A stretch of 64,000 nucleotides of DNA from Pontibacter liquoris (GTDB lineage: Bacteria; Bacteroidota; Bacteroidia; Cytophagales; Hymenobacteraceae): NCBI RefSeq assembly GCF_022758235.1, contig NZ_JALEBG010000001.1, positions 2,976,001-3,040,000 of the forward strand. The letters run 5' to 3'. Shown piece after piece: positions 46,065 through 56,810 of the stretch. The notes below the pieces were generated by a model that saw only the letters and a program-made list of their open reading frames with translations, had not been told where the DNA came from and did no database searches. Position 1 is the stretch's first letter; each line of letters opens with the position of its first letter. The position numbers and the translations under genes are program-made.

Positions 46065-46577
46065 ATGCTAAACCCCGATAACCTACCTGTATACCTGGAA
46101 AGCGACACCCGCGTGCGTTTTGAGGACTGTGACCCTTTCGGCCACCTGAACAACGGCCGCTACGTGGATTACTTCCTAAATGCCCGCGAAGACCAGCTGC
46201 GCGACAACTACCACCTCGACATTTATGGCCACACCAAAGAAACGGGCAAAGCCTGGGTGGTGGCGTCCACGCAAATTGCATACCTGCAGGAAGCAAAATT
46301 TAACGAGATGGTGACGGTCCGTACCTGCTTGCGCTGGTTCACCGCGTTCGATCTGCTGATGGAAGGCATGATGCTGGACAAAGCCACCGGCTCGGTGAAA
46401 TCAGTGGTATGGATGCGCTTTGTCTACATTGATGCGCGCAAAGGCGAAAAAGCCACGCATTCCCCGGAGCTTACCACCTTGTTTGGCACAGTGGCGGCAG
46501 ATGGCGAAGGCCGGCCCACGCTTTATTTTGAGGAACGGGTAAAAGAGGTCCGCAAAGCCCAGGTACCCAAAGTATAA
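46065..46577 (+). CDS. Acyl-CoA thioesterase, 4HBT hotdog family
   Basis: 170 residues from ATG 46065. The hotdog signature VRFEDCDPFGHLNNGRYVDYFLNAREDQ (about 17-44) contains the D-x-x-G-H-x-N-N active-site turn with catalytic Asp. VVASTQIAYLQEAKFNEMVTVRT and SVVWMRFVYIDARKG are the paired strands. These enzymes hydrolyse acyl-CoA or 4-hydroxybenzoyl-CoA-type thioesters in the cytoplasm. Earlier in-frame starts (from 45969) have unrelated sequence. The stop codon is in CCAAAGTATAAG, an octamer-family word. It follows batC by 89 nt and may be co-transcribed. Confidence 0.88.
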   Translation: MLNPDNLPVYLESDTRVRFEDCDPFGHLNNGRYVDYFLNAREDQLRDNYHLDIYGHTKETGKAWVVASTQIAYLQEAKFNEMVTVRTCLRWFTAFDLLMEGMMLDKATGSVKSVVWMRFVYIDARKGEKATHSPELTTLFGTVAADGEGRPTLYFEERVKEVRKAQVPKV

Positions 46578-46652
46578 GCAGGCAACACCCAGGGCAGGAA
46601 GCCCCGGCCTGCTGCGCCTTACTAGTAATCCCCGAAAATAGATACTTATACT

Positions 46653-47042
46653 TTATAGTTTCGTTTCCGGCATGTGCGCTACTTCCAGTACAAACCCGTT
46701 GGGGTCCCGGAAATCGACGGTGTAGTAAGCGGCATCGTAGGCGGGCATGGCTTGCGGTCCGCGGATAATTGTGGCGTTTATACTTTGCAGCCATGCTCCT
46801 ACCTGCTCCACCACCTGGCGGCTGGTAGCATGAAAACAGATGTGGCGCACGCCCAGGCTGTCGTGCAAGAGCACGGGCGCTTCTTTAAAGTATATCTCGT
46901 GTGTGCCGCAGCTATAAGAGGTGCGGTTCAGTGCGTGCCAGCCAATCAGCGGGAAAAGCTTACTGTAAAACGCCAGCGAGGCCTCCAGGTCTTTTACCCA
47001 GAACTCCAGGTGGCCGATGCCCGGACCATACGTGTAACTCAT
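46653..47042 (-). CDS. VOC-superfamily protein (glyoxalase/dioxygenase-like)
   Basis: 129 residues with two VOC half-motifs: IGHLEFWVKDLEASLAFYSKLFPLIGW at the start, and GVRHICFHATSRQVVEQVGAWL followed by YYTVDFRDPNGFVLEVAHMPE at the end. The metal ligands of the fold can be met by His12 and Glu in VLEVAH. Such small VOC proteins include fosfomycin-resistance-like, glyoxalase-like and dioxygenase enzymes; the sequence does not single one out. A TATCTTTG promoter box precedes the gene, divergent from the PaaI-type gene. Confidence 0.87.
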   Translation of the reverse strand: MSYTYGPGIGHLEFWVKDLEASLAFYSKLFPLIGWHALNRTSYSCGTHEIYFKEAPVLLHDSLGVRHICFHATSRQVVEQVGAWLQSINATIIRGPQAMPAYDAAYYTVDFRDPNGFVLEVAHMPETKL

Positions 47043-47066
47043 CTTTCATAATTTAGGGGAATGGGG

Positions 47067-47074
47067 CAAAGATA
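47067..47074 (-). promoter_or_regulatory. Promoter -7 box for the VOC gene
   Basis: The minus strand reads TATCTTTG, an exact TAnnTTTG match, 24 nt before the ATG. About 20 bp further upstream lies CTTTT, one base off TTTG. Confidence 0.55.
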
Positions 47075-47187
47075 CAGCGTGCACTGAGAAGATAAAAGCT
47101 CACACATCCGGCAGCGGCCATACTTCAGCTCAGGAGCAGGAGAATACTCCCAGCTTTGCTTATACTTGCAGAACCTATACCAAAGCC

Positions 47188-47640
47188 ATGGAAGCACAAA
47201 CCCATTACCAATTGCTGGAGCGGCTCTACCACAGCGCCAACATCCAGTCCGTGTACAGCCACAGCCAGATAAGCATCAGCCACGAGCAGGCCGAGATCAC
47301 GTTGCCCGCCGACCCGAAATTCTTCCACGGCGCCAATGCCCTGCATGGCAGCGTATACTTTAAATTATTGGATGATGCGGCCTACTTTGCTGTGGCCTCG
47401 CTGGTACGGGACGTGTTCATTGTCACCTCCTCCTTTCAGCTGAATTTGCTGCGGCCGGTCACAGGAGGCGTACTCAAAGCAGTCGGAACCGTCCGATCGA
47501 AAAGCAAGAACCTGTTTGTAGCTGAGGCAACGCTCTATAACGACAAGGGCAAGGAAGTGGCTTTCGGCACCGGCCAGTTTATGCGCACCACGCAGCCCCT
47601 CAGCAGCCTTGCAGGCTACAGCGCAGTCCTGGAAGGATAG
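47188..47640 (+). CDS. PaaI/YigI-type hotdog thioesterase
   Basis: 150 residues forming a single hotdog domain. Motifs are FHGANALHGSVYFKLLDDAAYFAVASLV (about 51-78; H-G-x-x-x-x-x-L-D-D replaces the classic HGG..xxLaD), ITSSFQLNLLRPVTGGVLKAVGTVRSKSKNLFVAEATLYNDKGKEVAFGTGQFM. The family hydrolyses acyl-CoAs, for example phenylacetyl-CoA. It is divergent from the VOC gene, and TATACTTGCAG lies at about 47161, an octamer word that also resembles a -7 box. The stop is 3 nt from the convergent membrane-protein gene. Confidence 0.87.
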   Translation: MEAQTHYQLLERLYHSANIQSVYSHSQISISHEQAEITLPADPKFFHGANALHGSVYFKLLDDAAYFAVASLVRDVFIVTSSFQLNLLRPVTGGVLKAVGTVRSKSKNLFVAEATLYNDKGKEVAFGTGQFMRTTQPLSSLAGYSAVLEG

Positions 47641-47643
47641 CGC

Positions 47644-48165
47644 CTAGACCGGCACTACCTGCTGCACATCCTCCAAAGCTGGCTGCTTCTGTGCCTCCCA
47701 CTGCTTCCGGGTAACTGCAATGATGGTGAGGATAACCACCGAGCTGATGATAGGCAAAGACCCGATCGGGTTAAGCGGAATGATGGGTAAACTGAAAGCA
47801 ATGATCACAAAGCTCACTTGTTTTAGTCGATGATACCCGAAATCCTTTCCGCGGAGCATAGACAAGATGCACCGCAGTTGCTGCAGAATTAGCAGCAGAA
47901 AGACCACTCCCATCAACATAAGGGAATAAAAACGGAAGCTATACACAAAGCTGCCCTGTAACATCAGTTTTACATTTACATAAGATACGGCAACTAAATG
48001 GCCAGCCCAGTTAAAGAGACTCCAGAAGCAGAAAGCCATTACCAGGAACAGCGGCAAACGCTTCACAGCCACTTGCTGTGAACGATAAAGCAGGTGCGCA
48101 AACAGCATACCGCTCAGCAATGCGAGCACGATCAAAGCAGAATCTACTATCTGGGTATCAATCAT
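47644..48165 (-). CDS. Integral membrane protein of unknown function
   Basis: 173 residues with five hydrophobic segments (about 8-27, 38-60, 77-98, 118-135 and 138-152). A cytoplasmic tail (RKQWEAQKQPALEDVQQVVPV) follows. I recognise no family motif. The N-terminus (IDTQIVDSALIVLALLSGMLFAHLLY) could be a signal anchor. Convergent with the thioesterase gene; no clear promoter. Confidence 0.65.
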   Translation of the reverse strand: MIDTQIVDSALIVLALLSGMLFAHLLYRSQQVAVKRLPLFLVMAFCFWSLFNWAGHLVAVSYVNVKLMLQGSFVYSFRFYSLMLMGVVFLLLILQQLRCILSMLRGKDFGYHRLKQVSFVIIAFSLPIIPLNPIGSLPIISSVVILTIIAVTRKQWEAQKQPALEDVQQVVPV

Positions 48166-48336
48166 AGTTTCATTGTTTTTTAATGCATATTTATACTACT
48201 ATAATACAAGATAGTATCCTGATAAAATTTACTTTAAAGAAATATTTAGTAAGCCATAAGCAACTGGGAGTCAATTGATTTATTTCGGATATTGTAAAGC
48301 GGTAACACACAACAGGCAAGTATAACCAGGGCCTGA

Positions 48337-48380
48337 AAAGCAACAGCCGCTGCACCCGGGGGTGCAGCGGCTGTTGCTTT
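48337..48380 (-). terminator. Terminator of the S9 peptidase gene
   Basis: A 21-bp perfect stem, AAAGCAACAGCCGCTG and on to CCC (48337-48357) with 48360-48380, two-base loop. It lies 26 nt past the stop, then TTTTC on the minus strand. Confidence 0.85.
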
Positions 48381-48405
48381 ATAGTATAGTAAAGTATAAC
48401 GGAAG

Positions 48406-51273
48406 CTATTCCTTCGCTTCGCCGGCTACTTCGGGTTCGGGCTGGGGTTCCACTAGCTCCAGGCCATAGTCCTTTCCTTTTACCACCTGCGGCACGCCCT
48501 GCTTCATCCATTGCGGCATGGGCGCTCCTTTCAGGTAATAATCAAAATACTGCGACATGCGCACCGAGAGGTCTTTGCGGTTTTTGCGCTGCACCAGGTT
48601 GTGGTCTTCGTTGTTGTAGACCAGCATCCAAACCGGTTTGTTGAGGCGGCGCAGCGCCATAAAATATTCAATGCCCTGGTACCACGGCACCGAGCCGTCA
48701 GCGTCGTTGTGCATGATGAGCAGGGGCGTTTCTACCCGGTCGGCAAAGAACAAGGGCGAGTTTTCGATAAACTGCAGCGGCTTGTCCCACAGGGTGCCGC
48801 CAATGCGGCTTTGGGTGTGCTCATACTGGAACTGGCGGCTCAGGCCGGTTCCCCAGCGGATGCCGCCATAAGCGCTCGTCATGTTCGATACGGGCGCACC
48901 TGCCATAGCCGTTTTAAACAGATTGGTGCGCGTCACCATGTAGGCGATCTGGTAACCGCCCCAGCTCTGGCCCTGCAGCGCCATGTTCTTGTCGTCTACA
49001 AACCCTTTGGCTACCAGGCTTTGCACGCCCGGCATGATGCAATCCATGGCGCTCTCGCCCGGGTAGCCGTTTTTGTACACAATATCCGGCACAAACACCA
49101 GGTAGCCGTTGCTTACAAAGTATGGGATGTTGATGGTGGAAGCACTTGGCGCCGGCACGCGGTGGTTGTGCATGCCGTCGGAAGAACGCTCGTAGAAGTA
49201 CACCATCATCGGGTACTTTTTATTCGCATCAAAGTTCTCGGGCTTGTAGAGCAGGCCCTGCAGCGGCACGCCATCCGTCGATTTCCAGTCCACCAGCTCC
49301 ACCGATCCCCACAAATAATCCTTCATCTGTGGGTTGGCGTCGCTCAGTTTTTGTACGTTGGCAAAGCTTGCATCCGAAGTATACAGGTCGTTATACTCCC
49401 GGAACGAGCCTTTGCGGAACGTTACCCGGTCATCGTTCCTGGCCTTGTGCAGGCTGGTATAGGCATGATCCGAGAAAATAAGCTTTTCGGGCTGCGCCTG
49501 CTTGCCTGCAAAATCACGGTAATAGCCGTTGGCCTTGGTGGCCAGGTTAAAGGCGCTCAGGTATAAGGTGGCATCTTCGGGTATGAATTTCTCTTCCTCG
49601 TCGAGCAGCTCATAGCGCAACCGCAGGTTGTGCGTGCGGCCATACTTGTCGGTCAGGTTTTCGGGGGCTTTTTTGCCACGTGGGTCTAGTTTCCAGATAT
49701 CATACTTGTCATACACCAGCAGGGCAACGTCTTTGCCTACCCAGCCGGCCAGGCCATATTCGTCGGGGAGCATGGGCATATCGTTTGTTTCGTCGTAAAA
49801 AGGCAGCCCAATGCGTTTGGTCAAATTCAGCTTGCTGCCTCCTTTGCTTGCAAGCGCATACCAGCTGCTATCAACCGGCTCATACCAGTATACATATTCG
49901 CCTAGTGGCGAGAGGCGCGGCATGCCGCGGGTTTCGCTGAGCACCTGTTTGCGGGTGCCCTTTTTCAGGTCGATCAGGTAAGCGTCTTTGCGGGTAGGGG
50001 TTTCGTAGCCGATCGTCTGCTTATACTTCTCGTCGCTTACGCCCAGCGCCACATCGCCTGTCAGGTACGCATCCAGGTATACATCCGGCACTTCGAGCGT
50101 AGCCAGTTGCTGCAGGCGTTTGCCTTTCAGGTCGTACATGGCCAGGAAGGAGCGCTTGAGTTCCTTGTCTTTTTGCTTGAGCTGCATAGGCTGAATAAGC
50201 GGATCTTTATACGTCCAGATGTCCAGGCTTACTTTGTCCTCCTCCAGCTTGGTGGTATCTTTTTCGTAGCGCGTAGGGCGCGGAAACGTGCCGAAGAACA
50301 GGCGTTTGCCATCTTCCGAGAATTTGAGCTCGCCGTTTTCGCTCACCATCCAGTTTTTGGTTATGCCCCGGGAGGCCGTATCAGCCAGCACCAGTTTTTT
50401 GCGGTCTTTGCTGTTCCAGTAGTTGAGGTTAAAGTAGCGGATATCGGCTTCCAGGCTATCCATGGTGGCCACATAAGCCAGCTGCCCGCCCGCTTTGTCG
50501 GTGCTGATGCCCTTATAGGCTGTCTTGCCCGTATCAATGGGCATCGCTTTCAGGTCGGCGGTATTCACGGCAAACACACCGGCGTTGTGCAGCGAGTCGA
50601 GCTTGTCTTTCACAAAGTAGAGCATGTTGCCTTTCTCCGAGAAAATAAAATCGGTTACGCGGCTGAAACGCTGCTCCTGCCCTGTCTGCAAATTGCGCAG
50701 CACCAGCTCGGTGCCTTCTGCTTTCTTGTTCTCTCCTTTAACTGGCTTTTTAGCAGCCGCTTTCTCGGGTGTCTTAGCCTTGTCATCCTTTTTTGGTGGC
50801 AGGGGTTTTTCCAGTTGGTAAGCTACCCAGTTGGTGCCTTCCTTGGGCAGCTTAAACGATTTTACGCGGGGCACTTTCACCACCTTCATGTCCGGCAGGC
50901 TTACAATGGCCAGCGAGTCTTTGGGCAGTTCGTCAGCCTTCTTCTTTTTAAGCTTCAGGGCACGCACCTTCTGGTACTCGGGCTTCACCTGGAAAACGGC
51001 AAAGCGGCTATCGGTGGTAAACTCGGCTTTGGTGCCCCGGCTATACTTGGATACGGCGTTGTTGATGTAGTTCCGGATGTATAATTCGCCATCGCCTTCC
51101 TGCGGGTTCACGTTGTAGAGCACGTACTTGCCGTTACGGGAGATCTTGTCGCCCTCCACGCCTTTCCAGCTGTCGTATACGTCGTGGGTAAGCGGTTTTT
51201 TGGCGTTTTGCTGCTGGGCCTGTGCCTGCCAGAAGGCACTGCACAAAACTGCCGCCAGTAAAAGTCTTTTCAT
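48406..51273 (-). CDS. S9-family (prolyl-oligopeptidase-type) serine peptidase, secreted
   Basis: 955 residues. Signal peptide KRLLLAAVLCSAFWQAQAQ. A long N-terminal beta-propeller region includes a charged linker (about 165-190, KKDDKAKTPEKAAAKKPVKG). The C-terminal alpha/beta-hydrolase domain has Ser in GQSWGGYQIAYMV (about 769), Asp in HNDADGSVPWYQG (about 857) and His in NEDHNLVQR (about 889). The triad order and GxSxGG match S9C/DPP-like enzymes that digest peptides in the periplasm or at the surface. The tail (EPQPEPEVAGEAKE) is unstructured. Monocistronic. Confidence 0.93.
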   Translation of the reverse strand: MKRLLLAAVLCSAFWQAQAQQQNAKKPLTHDVYDSWKGVEGDKISRNGKYVLYNVNPQEGDGELYIRNYINNAVSKYSRGTKAEFTTDSRFAVFQVKPEYQKVRALKLKKKKADELPKDSLAIVSLPDMKVVKVPRVKSFKLPKEGTNWVAYQLEKPLPPKKDDKAKTPEKAAAKKPVKGENKKAEGTELVLRNLQTGQEQRFSRVTDFIFSEKGNMLYFVKDKLDSLHNAGVFAVNTADLKAMPIDTGKTAYKGISTDKAGGQLAYVATMDSLEADIRYFNLNYWNSKDRKKLVLADTASRGITKNWMVSENGELKFSEDGKRLFFGTFPRPTRYEKDTTKLEEDKVSLDIWTYKDPLIQPMQLKQKDKELKRSFLAMYDLKGKRLQQLATLEVPDVYLDAYLTGDVALGVSDEKYKQTIGYETPTRKDAYLIDLKKGTRKQVLSETRGMPRLSPLGEYVYWYEPVDSSWYALASKGGSKLNLTKRIGLPFYDETNDMPMLPDEYGLAGWVGKDVALLVYDKYDIWKLDPRGKKAPENLTDKYGRTHNLRLRYELLDEEEKFIPEDATLYLSAFNLATKANGYYRDFAGKQAQPEKLIFSDHAYTSLHKARNDDRVTFRKGSFREYNDLYTSDASFANVQKLSDANPQMKDYLWGSVELVDWKSTDGVPLQGLLYKPENFDANKKYPMMVYFYERSSDGMHNHRVPAPSASTINIPYFVSNGYLVFVPDIVYKNGYPGESAMDCIMPGVQSLVAKGFVDDKNMALQGQSWGGYQIAYMVTRTNLFKTAMAGAPVSNMTSAYGGIRWGTGLSRQFQYEHTQSRIGGTLWDKPLQFIENSPLFFADRVETPLLIMHNDADGSVPWYQGIEYFMALRRLNKPVWMLVYNNEDHNLVQRKNRKDLSVRMSQYFDYYLKGAPMPQWMKQGVPQVVKGKDYGLELVEPQPEPEVAGEAKE

Positions 51274-51653
51274 TGGGGGAATGTTGGTGTCAGATACGTT
51301 TAAATAGCATACTAGTGCGATGCTAAATATAAGGGAAAATGCGTTAACCTTATGTTACAACATCACTTTAGCCGGCAAAAAGAAAACCGTTACGCAGGTT
51401 GCTTCCGCTGAAGTATACCCCGCGGGCCCAGCCGAAGCCGCTATAATGCCAGGCGACCGGCAGAACGTGGCCACTCTTTTAGCTGTTCTCCGTATGGCTT
51501 TCTGGCAGCACCGGTGTCTGGCGAAATAAAAGCGCCGGCATCCTGCCCCGGATTTTCAGCCCGTTTCCGGCAGGCCTGATTAGCCTAACGAACGTTTGGT
51601 TTTCCGCCCGAAACTTGATACTTTCACACAATAAAATTATTTCCTACAAGATC
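51274..51653. other. Divergent intergenic region (S9 peptidase / thiolase)
   Basis: It should hold both promoters, but no clear TAnnTTTG box was found; GATACTTTCAC near 51618 is the nearest. A short frame at 51320-51529 has no support. Confidence 0.4.
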
Positions 51654-52838
51654 ATGCAAACAAAAGAAGTATATATTATCTCCGCTGTCCGGACGCCGAT
51701 TGGCAGCTTTGGCGGCGTATTCGCGGGTGTTTCTGCTACACAGCTGGGCGCTGCCGCCATTAAAGGAGCGCTGGAGAAAGCCGGCGTAGACAAAAGCCAG
51801 GTGCAGGAAGTGATCATGGGCAACGTGCTGTCGGCCGGCCTGGGCCAGGCGCCTGCCCGCCAGGCAGCCATTGCCGCCGGATTGGGCTATAACGTAGAGT
51901 GCACTACCGTGAACAAAGTATGCGCTTCGGGCTCCAAAGCCATTATGTATGCGGCTCAGGCCATTATGTTGGGCCACAAAGATGTGATCGTGGCAGGCGG
52001 TATGGAAAGTATGAGCAACGTGCCCTATTACCTCGACAAAGCCCGTTTCGGTGCCAAGCTTGGCCACGGCCAGATGACGGACGGCTTGTTGAAAGACGGC
52101 CTGTGGGATGTATACAACGATTTCCATATGGGCAATGCGGCCGAAAACACAGCCAAAGAGCTGAAGATCACCCGCGAAATGCAGGACGAATATGCCATTA
52201 ACTCATACAAAAAAGTGGCTGCGGCTGCAGAAGCCGGTCAGCTGAAAGATGAGATCGTGCCTGTGAAAGTAGCGCAGCGCGGCAAAGACCCACTTGTGGT
52301 AACGGAAGACGAGGAGTATAAAAAAGTTAACTTCGACAAGATCCCGGGCCTGAAAGCGGTATTTGATAAAGCCGGTACCGTAACGGCTGCCAACGCCTCT
52401 ACCCTGAACGACGGCGCGGCTGCCCTGGTGCTGATGAGCAAAGAGAAAGCCGAAGAGCTGGGCGTAAAACCGATCGCCAAAATCTTGGGCTTTGCCGATG
52501 CCGAGCAGGACCCGATCTGGTTCACCACCACACCCGCCCTGGCGATACCGAAGGCTCTTAAAGTTGCCGGCGTGGAAGCCTCTGACGTGGATTTCTACGA
52601 GATCAACGAAGCATTCTCAGTTGTATCGATCGCTAATAACCAGAAACTTGGCCTGGAAGGCGGTAACGTGAACGTGTTTGGCGGCGCTGTGTCGCTGGGC
52701 CACCCGCTGGGTGCTTCCGGTGCCCGCATTGTAGCCACGCTGTGCAATGTGCTAAATAAAAAAGGCGGCAAAATTGGCGTAACCGGCATCTGCAACGGTG
52801 GTGGCGGCGCTTCTGCTATCGTGCTGGAGAAAATGTAA
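51654..52838 (+). CDS. Acetyl-CoA C-acetyltransferase (thiolase)
   Basis: 394 residues from ATG 51654 (MQTKEVYIISAVRTPIGSFGG), a typical thiolase start; earlier in-frame codons add unrelated residues. The acyl-accepting Cys is in VNKVCASGSKA (about 90), His in GGAVSLGHPLGASGAR (about 350), and the second catalytic Cys in GICNGGGGAS near the end. These form the complete thiolase active site. The enzyme makes or cleaves acetoacetyl-CoA. No hydroxyacyl-CoA dehydrogenase lies next to it, so a biosynthetic role is as likely as beta-oxidation. Confidence 0.95.
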   Translation: MQTKEVYIISAVRTPIGSFGGVFAGVSATQLGAAAIKGALEKAGVDKSQVQEVIMGNVLSAGLGQAPARQAAIAAGLGYNVECTTVNKVCASGSKAIMYAAQAIMLGHKDVIVAGGMESMSNVPYYLDKARFGAKLGHGQMTDGLLKDGLWDVYNDFHMGNAAENTAKELKITREMQDEYAINSYKKVAAAAEAGQLKDEIVPVKVAQRGKDPLVVTEDEEYKKVNFDKIPGLKAVFDKAGTVTAANASTLNDGAAALVLMSKEKAEELGVKPIAKILGFADAEQDPIWFTTTPALAIPKALKVAGVEASDVDFYEINEAFSVVSIANNQKLGLEGGNVNVFGGAVSLGHPLGASGARIVATLCNVLNKKGGKIGVTGICNGGGGASAIVLEKM

Positions 52839-52865
52839 GCTGCCCCGTCGGCATATTATTTGCAG

Positions 52866-52893
52866 GAAGCCTTACGTTAGCTCGTAAGGCTTC
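52866..52893 (+). terminator. Terminator of the thiolase gene
   Basis: GAAGCCTTACG (52866-52876) pairs with CGTAAGGCTTC (52883-52893), loop of 6, then TTTGTTT. Confidence 0.85.
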
Positions 52894-53183
52894 TTTGTTT
52901 ATCCAGACCTCGCAGTGTGCGCAGCTCCTGCGAGTGTCTGAAATGGAAGTTTGTGATGAAAGGACGTACTGGTTTCAGACAGGAGAAAGTATAGGTTTAG
53001 ATCTATCCTTGTTGTTAGTAAGACGCTCGCAGGAGCTATTGGCAGCGTACCTGTTCATCCTAAAAATCCTGATTCTGACGTTTTGAATCGTTTGGTAACG
53101 TTTGATGTTCTTTAAAAGCTTAGTTTTATACTTGTATAAGTATACATTCTACTGCTGTTTCACCCGTAATTTCAGCTCTTGCT
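52894..53183. other. Intergenic region before the MORN protein gene
   Basis: No gene. TTATACTTGTATAAGTATA near 53124-53142 is an inverted pair of the octamer with a 4-nt loop just before the MORN gene. Confidence 0.45.
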
Positions 53184-54491
53184 ATGCTTTATAAAATAGG
53201 AATTGTCGTGCTGGCATTAGGCCTGTTGCCTGTGCTGGCTCTGGCTCAAACCAAAGTAACCACCTACCACGACCAGACCCGTACAGCCGTGAAAGAAGTA
53301 TACTACATGACGCCCGACTCGGCTATTGTAGGCTACTACAACCGCTACTACCCTACCGGCCAGCGCGAAGCACTGGTAAAATTTGTAGCAGGCAAAAAGG
53401 ACAGCGTTTACACTGAGTTCTACCCCGATGGCAAGCCCAAACTGCAGGTAACCTATGCTAACGATGTGAAGCAGGGCCCTTACAAAGCCTATCAGCCCAA
53501 CGGCAATTTGTTGCAGGAAGGCAGTTATGTAAACGACCAGCAAAGCAATGTGTTCAAAACGTTTTATGAGGATGGCACGCTCAAAAAAGAAACGCAGTTT
53601 GTGAATGGCTTTCCGGAAGGGCTGGTGCGTGAGTATTACCCTTCGGGTAAGCTCAAATCTGAGATCACCTACAAAGACAGTAAGCAGAACGGCCCGGCCA
53701 AAACATACTATGCCAACGGCACCCTGGAAACGGATGCTACCTACCGCAACGGCATGCTGGAAGGATCCTACAAAACCTATTTTGAGAACGGGCAGTTGCA
53801 AACGGAGGTAGTGAACAAAGCCGGCGAAAAGGACGGCACTTTCAAGAGCTATTACCCGAGCGGCAAACCCAGCACCGAAGGAAGTTTCCTGGCTGGCAAA
53901 ATGCACGGCCAGGCCAAATCATACTATGAAAGTGGCCAGCTGCGCAGCGATCTCACCTATAAGAACGGGCAGCCTACCGGCAAATATTTCTACGAAGATG
54001 GCAAACTGAAAGAAGAGGTCTCCACGAGCAGTAACGGCGCCGATAGCAAAACGACCTTGTACTATCCTTCCGGCAACGTAGAGGCCGAAGAGCAGCTAAA
54101 AGACGAAAAGAAGCACGGCAACTGGAAAACATACTTCGATGCGCCCGGCAAAAAAGTACAGGTTTCGGAGAACTACACAGAGGATAAACTGGCCGGCGAC
54201 CGGCTGGTGTACTATGATAATGGCCAACCAAAAGAAAAGTATACCTTTGAAAAAGGGAAGATTACGGGCCTGAGTTACGAATACTACCCATCGGGCAAGC
54301 TCAAATCGGAAACCAACCACAAAGACGGCCTCAGGTTCGGCCCCTACAAGCAGTATTTTGAAGACGGCAAGGTCGAAGTGCTCGGCCAGTTCCGCAACAA
54401 CCGCGAAACCGGCACCTGGAAATACCACGATCCGAGCGGGAAAGTAGTGAAGACCCTCCTTTACCGTAACGGCCAGGTAGTGCCAAAGTAA
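53184..54491 (+). CDS. Exported MORN-repeat (YwqK-type) protein
   Basis: 435 residues. Signal peptide LYKIGIVVLALGLLPVLALAQ, then about seventeen tandem units of 22-24 residues of the form Y-Y-x-x-G-x-L-x-x-x-x-x-Y-K-x-G-x-x-x-G-x-x-K-x. Examples are YYPSGKLKSEITYKDSKQNG, YYANGTLETDATYRNGMLEG and YYPSGKLKSETNHKDGLRFG. This is the MORN_2/YwqK repeat, named after a B. subtilis antitoxin-like protein; here the signal peptide argues for a secreted or periplasmic role, and no toxin gene is adjacent. Unusually, the repeats fill the whole mature protein. Confidence 0.88.
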   Translation: MLYKIGIVVLALGLLPVLALAQTKVTTYHDQTRTAVKEVYYMTPDSAIVGYYNRYYPTGQREALVKFVAGKKDSVYTEFYPDGKPKLQVTYANDVKQGPYKAYQPNGNLLQEGSYVNDQQSNVFKTFYEDGTLKKETQFVNGFPEGLVREYYPSGKLKSEITYKDSKQNGPAKTYYANGTLETDATYRNGMLEGSYKTYFENGQLQTEVVNKAGEKDGTFKSYYPSGKPSTEGSFLAGKMHGQAKSYYESGQLRSDLTYKNGQPTGKYFYEDGKLKEEVSTSSNGADSKTTLYYPSGNVEAEEQLKDEKKHGNWKTYFDAPGKKVQVSENYTEDKLAGDRLVYYDNGQPKEKYTFEKGKITGLSYEYYPSGKLKSETNHKDGLRFGPYKQYFEDGKVEVLGQFRNNRETGTWKYHDPSGKVVKTLLYRNGQVVPK

Positions 54492-54611
54492 AGTCTTATT
54501 GGTTTTGATGTTTCTGGCGCAAGCGTCCGCTAGTGCTTGTTTTCCAAAAGTATAAAGCCTTTGCAGGCACAGCCTGGGTAGCTGTATAAAACCCGCCCAG
54601 GTTACAGGTAC

Positions 54612-54651
54612 AAAAAGCCGCCTCTTGCTCTTCCCGCAAAGGCGGCTTTTT
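54612..54651 (+). terminator. Terminator of the MORN protein gene
   Basis: AAAAAGCCGCC (54612-54622) pairs with GGCGGCTTTTT (54641-54651). It lies about 120 nt past the stop. Confidence 0.8.
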
Positions 54652-54747
54652 AGCTTGCTGCTGGTCCCGATCAGCAGCTATTATCTTCTCTCAAATTCAT
54701 TTTATACTTTATCTCAAAACGCCTATCTTACTATAAAAATAGAACAG

Positions 54748-56385
<1,638 letters not shown>

Positions 56386-56408
56386 GGCAGGATAGCATTT
56401 ATACTTCA

Positions 56409-56436
56409 AAGCCCCGGTTCTTAAGAGCTGGGGCTT
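56409..56436 (+). terminator. Terminator of the amidase gene
   Basis: AAGCCCCGGTTCTT pairs with AAGAGCTGGGGCTT (14 bp, two wobble pairs, no unpaired loop), then CTTGTTT. It lies 24 nt past the stop. Confidence 0.75.
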
Positions 56437-56540
56437 CTTGTTTACTCCACACCGGTCTGGCTCTAAGACCAGGAGGGAATTAGGCTGTTGGTTCTTTTGG
56501 AAGTATAGGCGGTGTTGTTTTAGCTTCATTAGCTTGCTCA

Positions 56541-56563
56541 CAAGATCCTTTCAGGATGACAAA
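56541..56563. repeat. Dispersed repeat, GTCATCCT/AGGATCTT type, partial copy 3
   Basis: CAAGATCCTTTCAGGATGAC is the complementary end of the unit seen at 24691-24705 and 17623-17641. Confidence 0.6.
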
Positions 56564-56810
56564 AGGGAAAAATGGCTGTTCCACTAGAGACAAGTATAAG
56601 TGATATGATGAAGGAAGAACATCCCCCTACCCCCTTCAAAGGGGGACTTAGTTCAAGTTGCATAGTATAAACAGGAGCTATCGAAAGCTTCCCAGTCCTT
56701 GGGTGGGGGTGCAGGGGCCCCCTTTAAAGAGCGCCTCGAGAATTTCCGGTGACAAACGTTAGTGAGGCAGCCCGAGGTACGAGGGCAGGGAATGAAAGCA
56801 GCGCGATGCC

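Noticed and set aside
51320-51529. 69-codon frame between the S9 peptidase and thiolase genes
   Set aside because: No motif; it occupies the expected promoter region of two divergent genes.
53184-54491. Toxin-antitoxin locus (because the repeat family is named after an antitoxin)
   Set aside because: The protein is exported and no toxin-like gene is adjacent.
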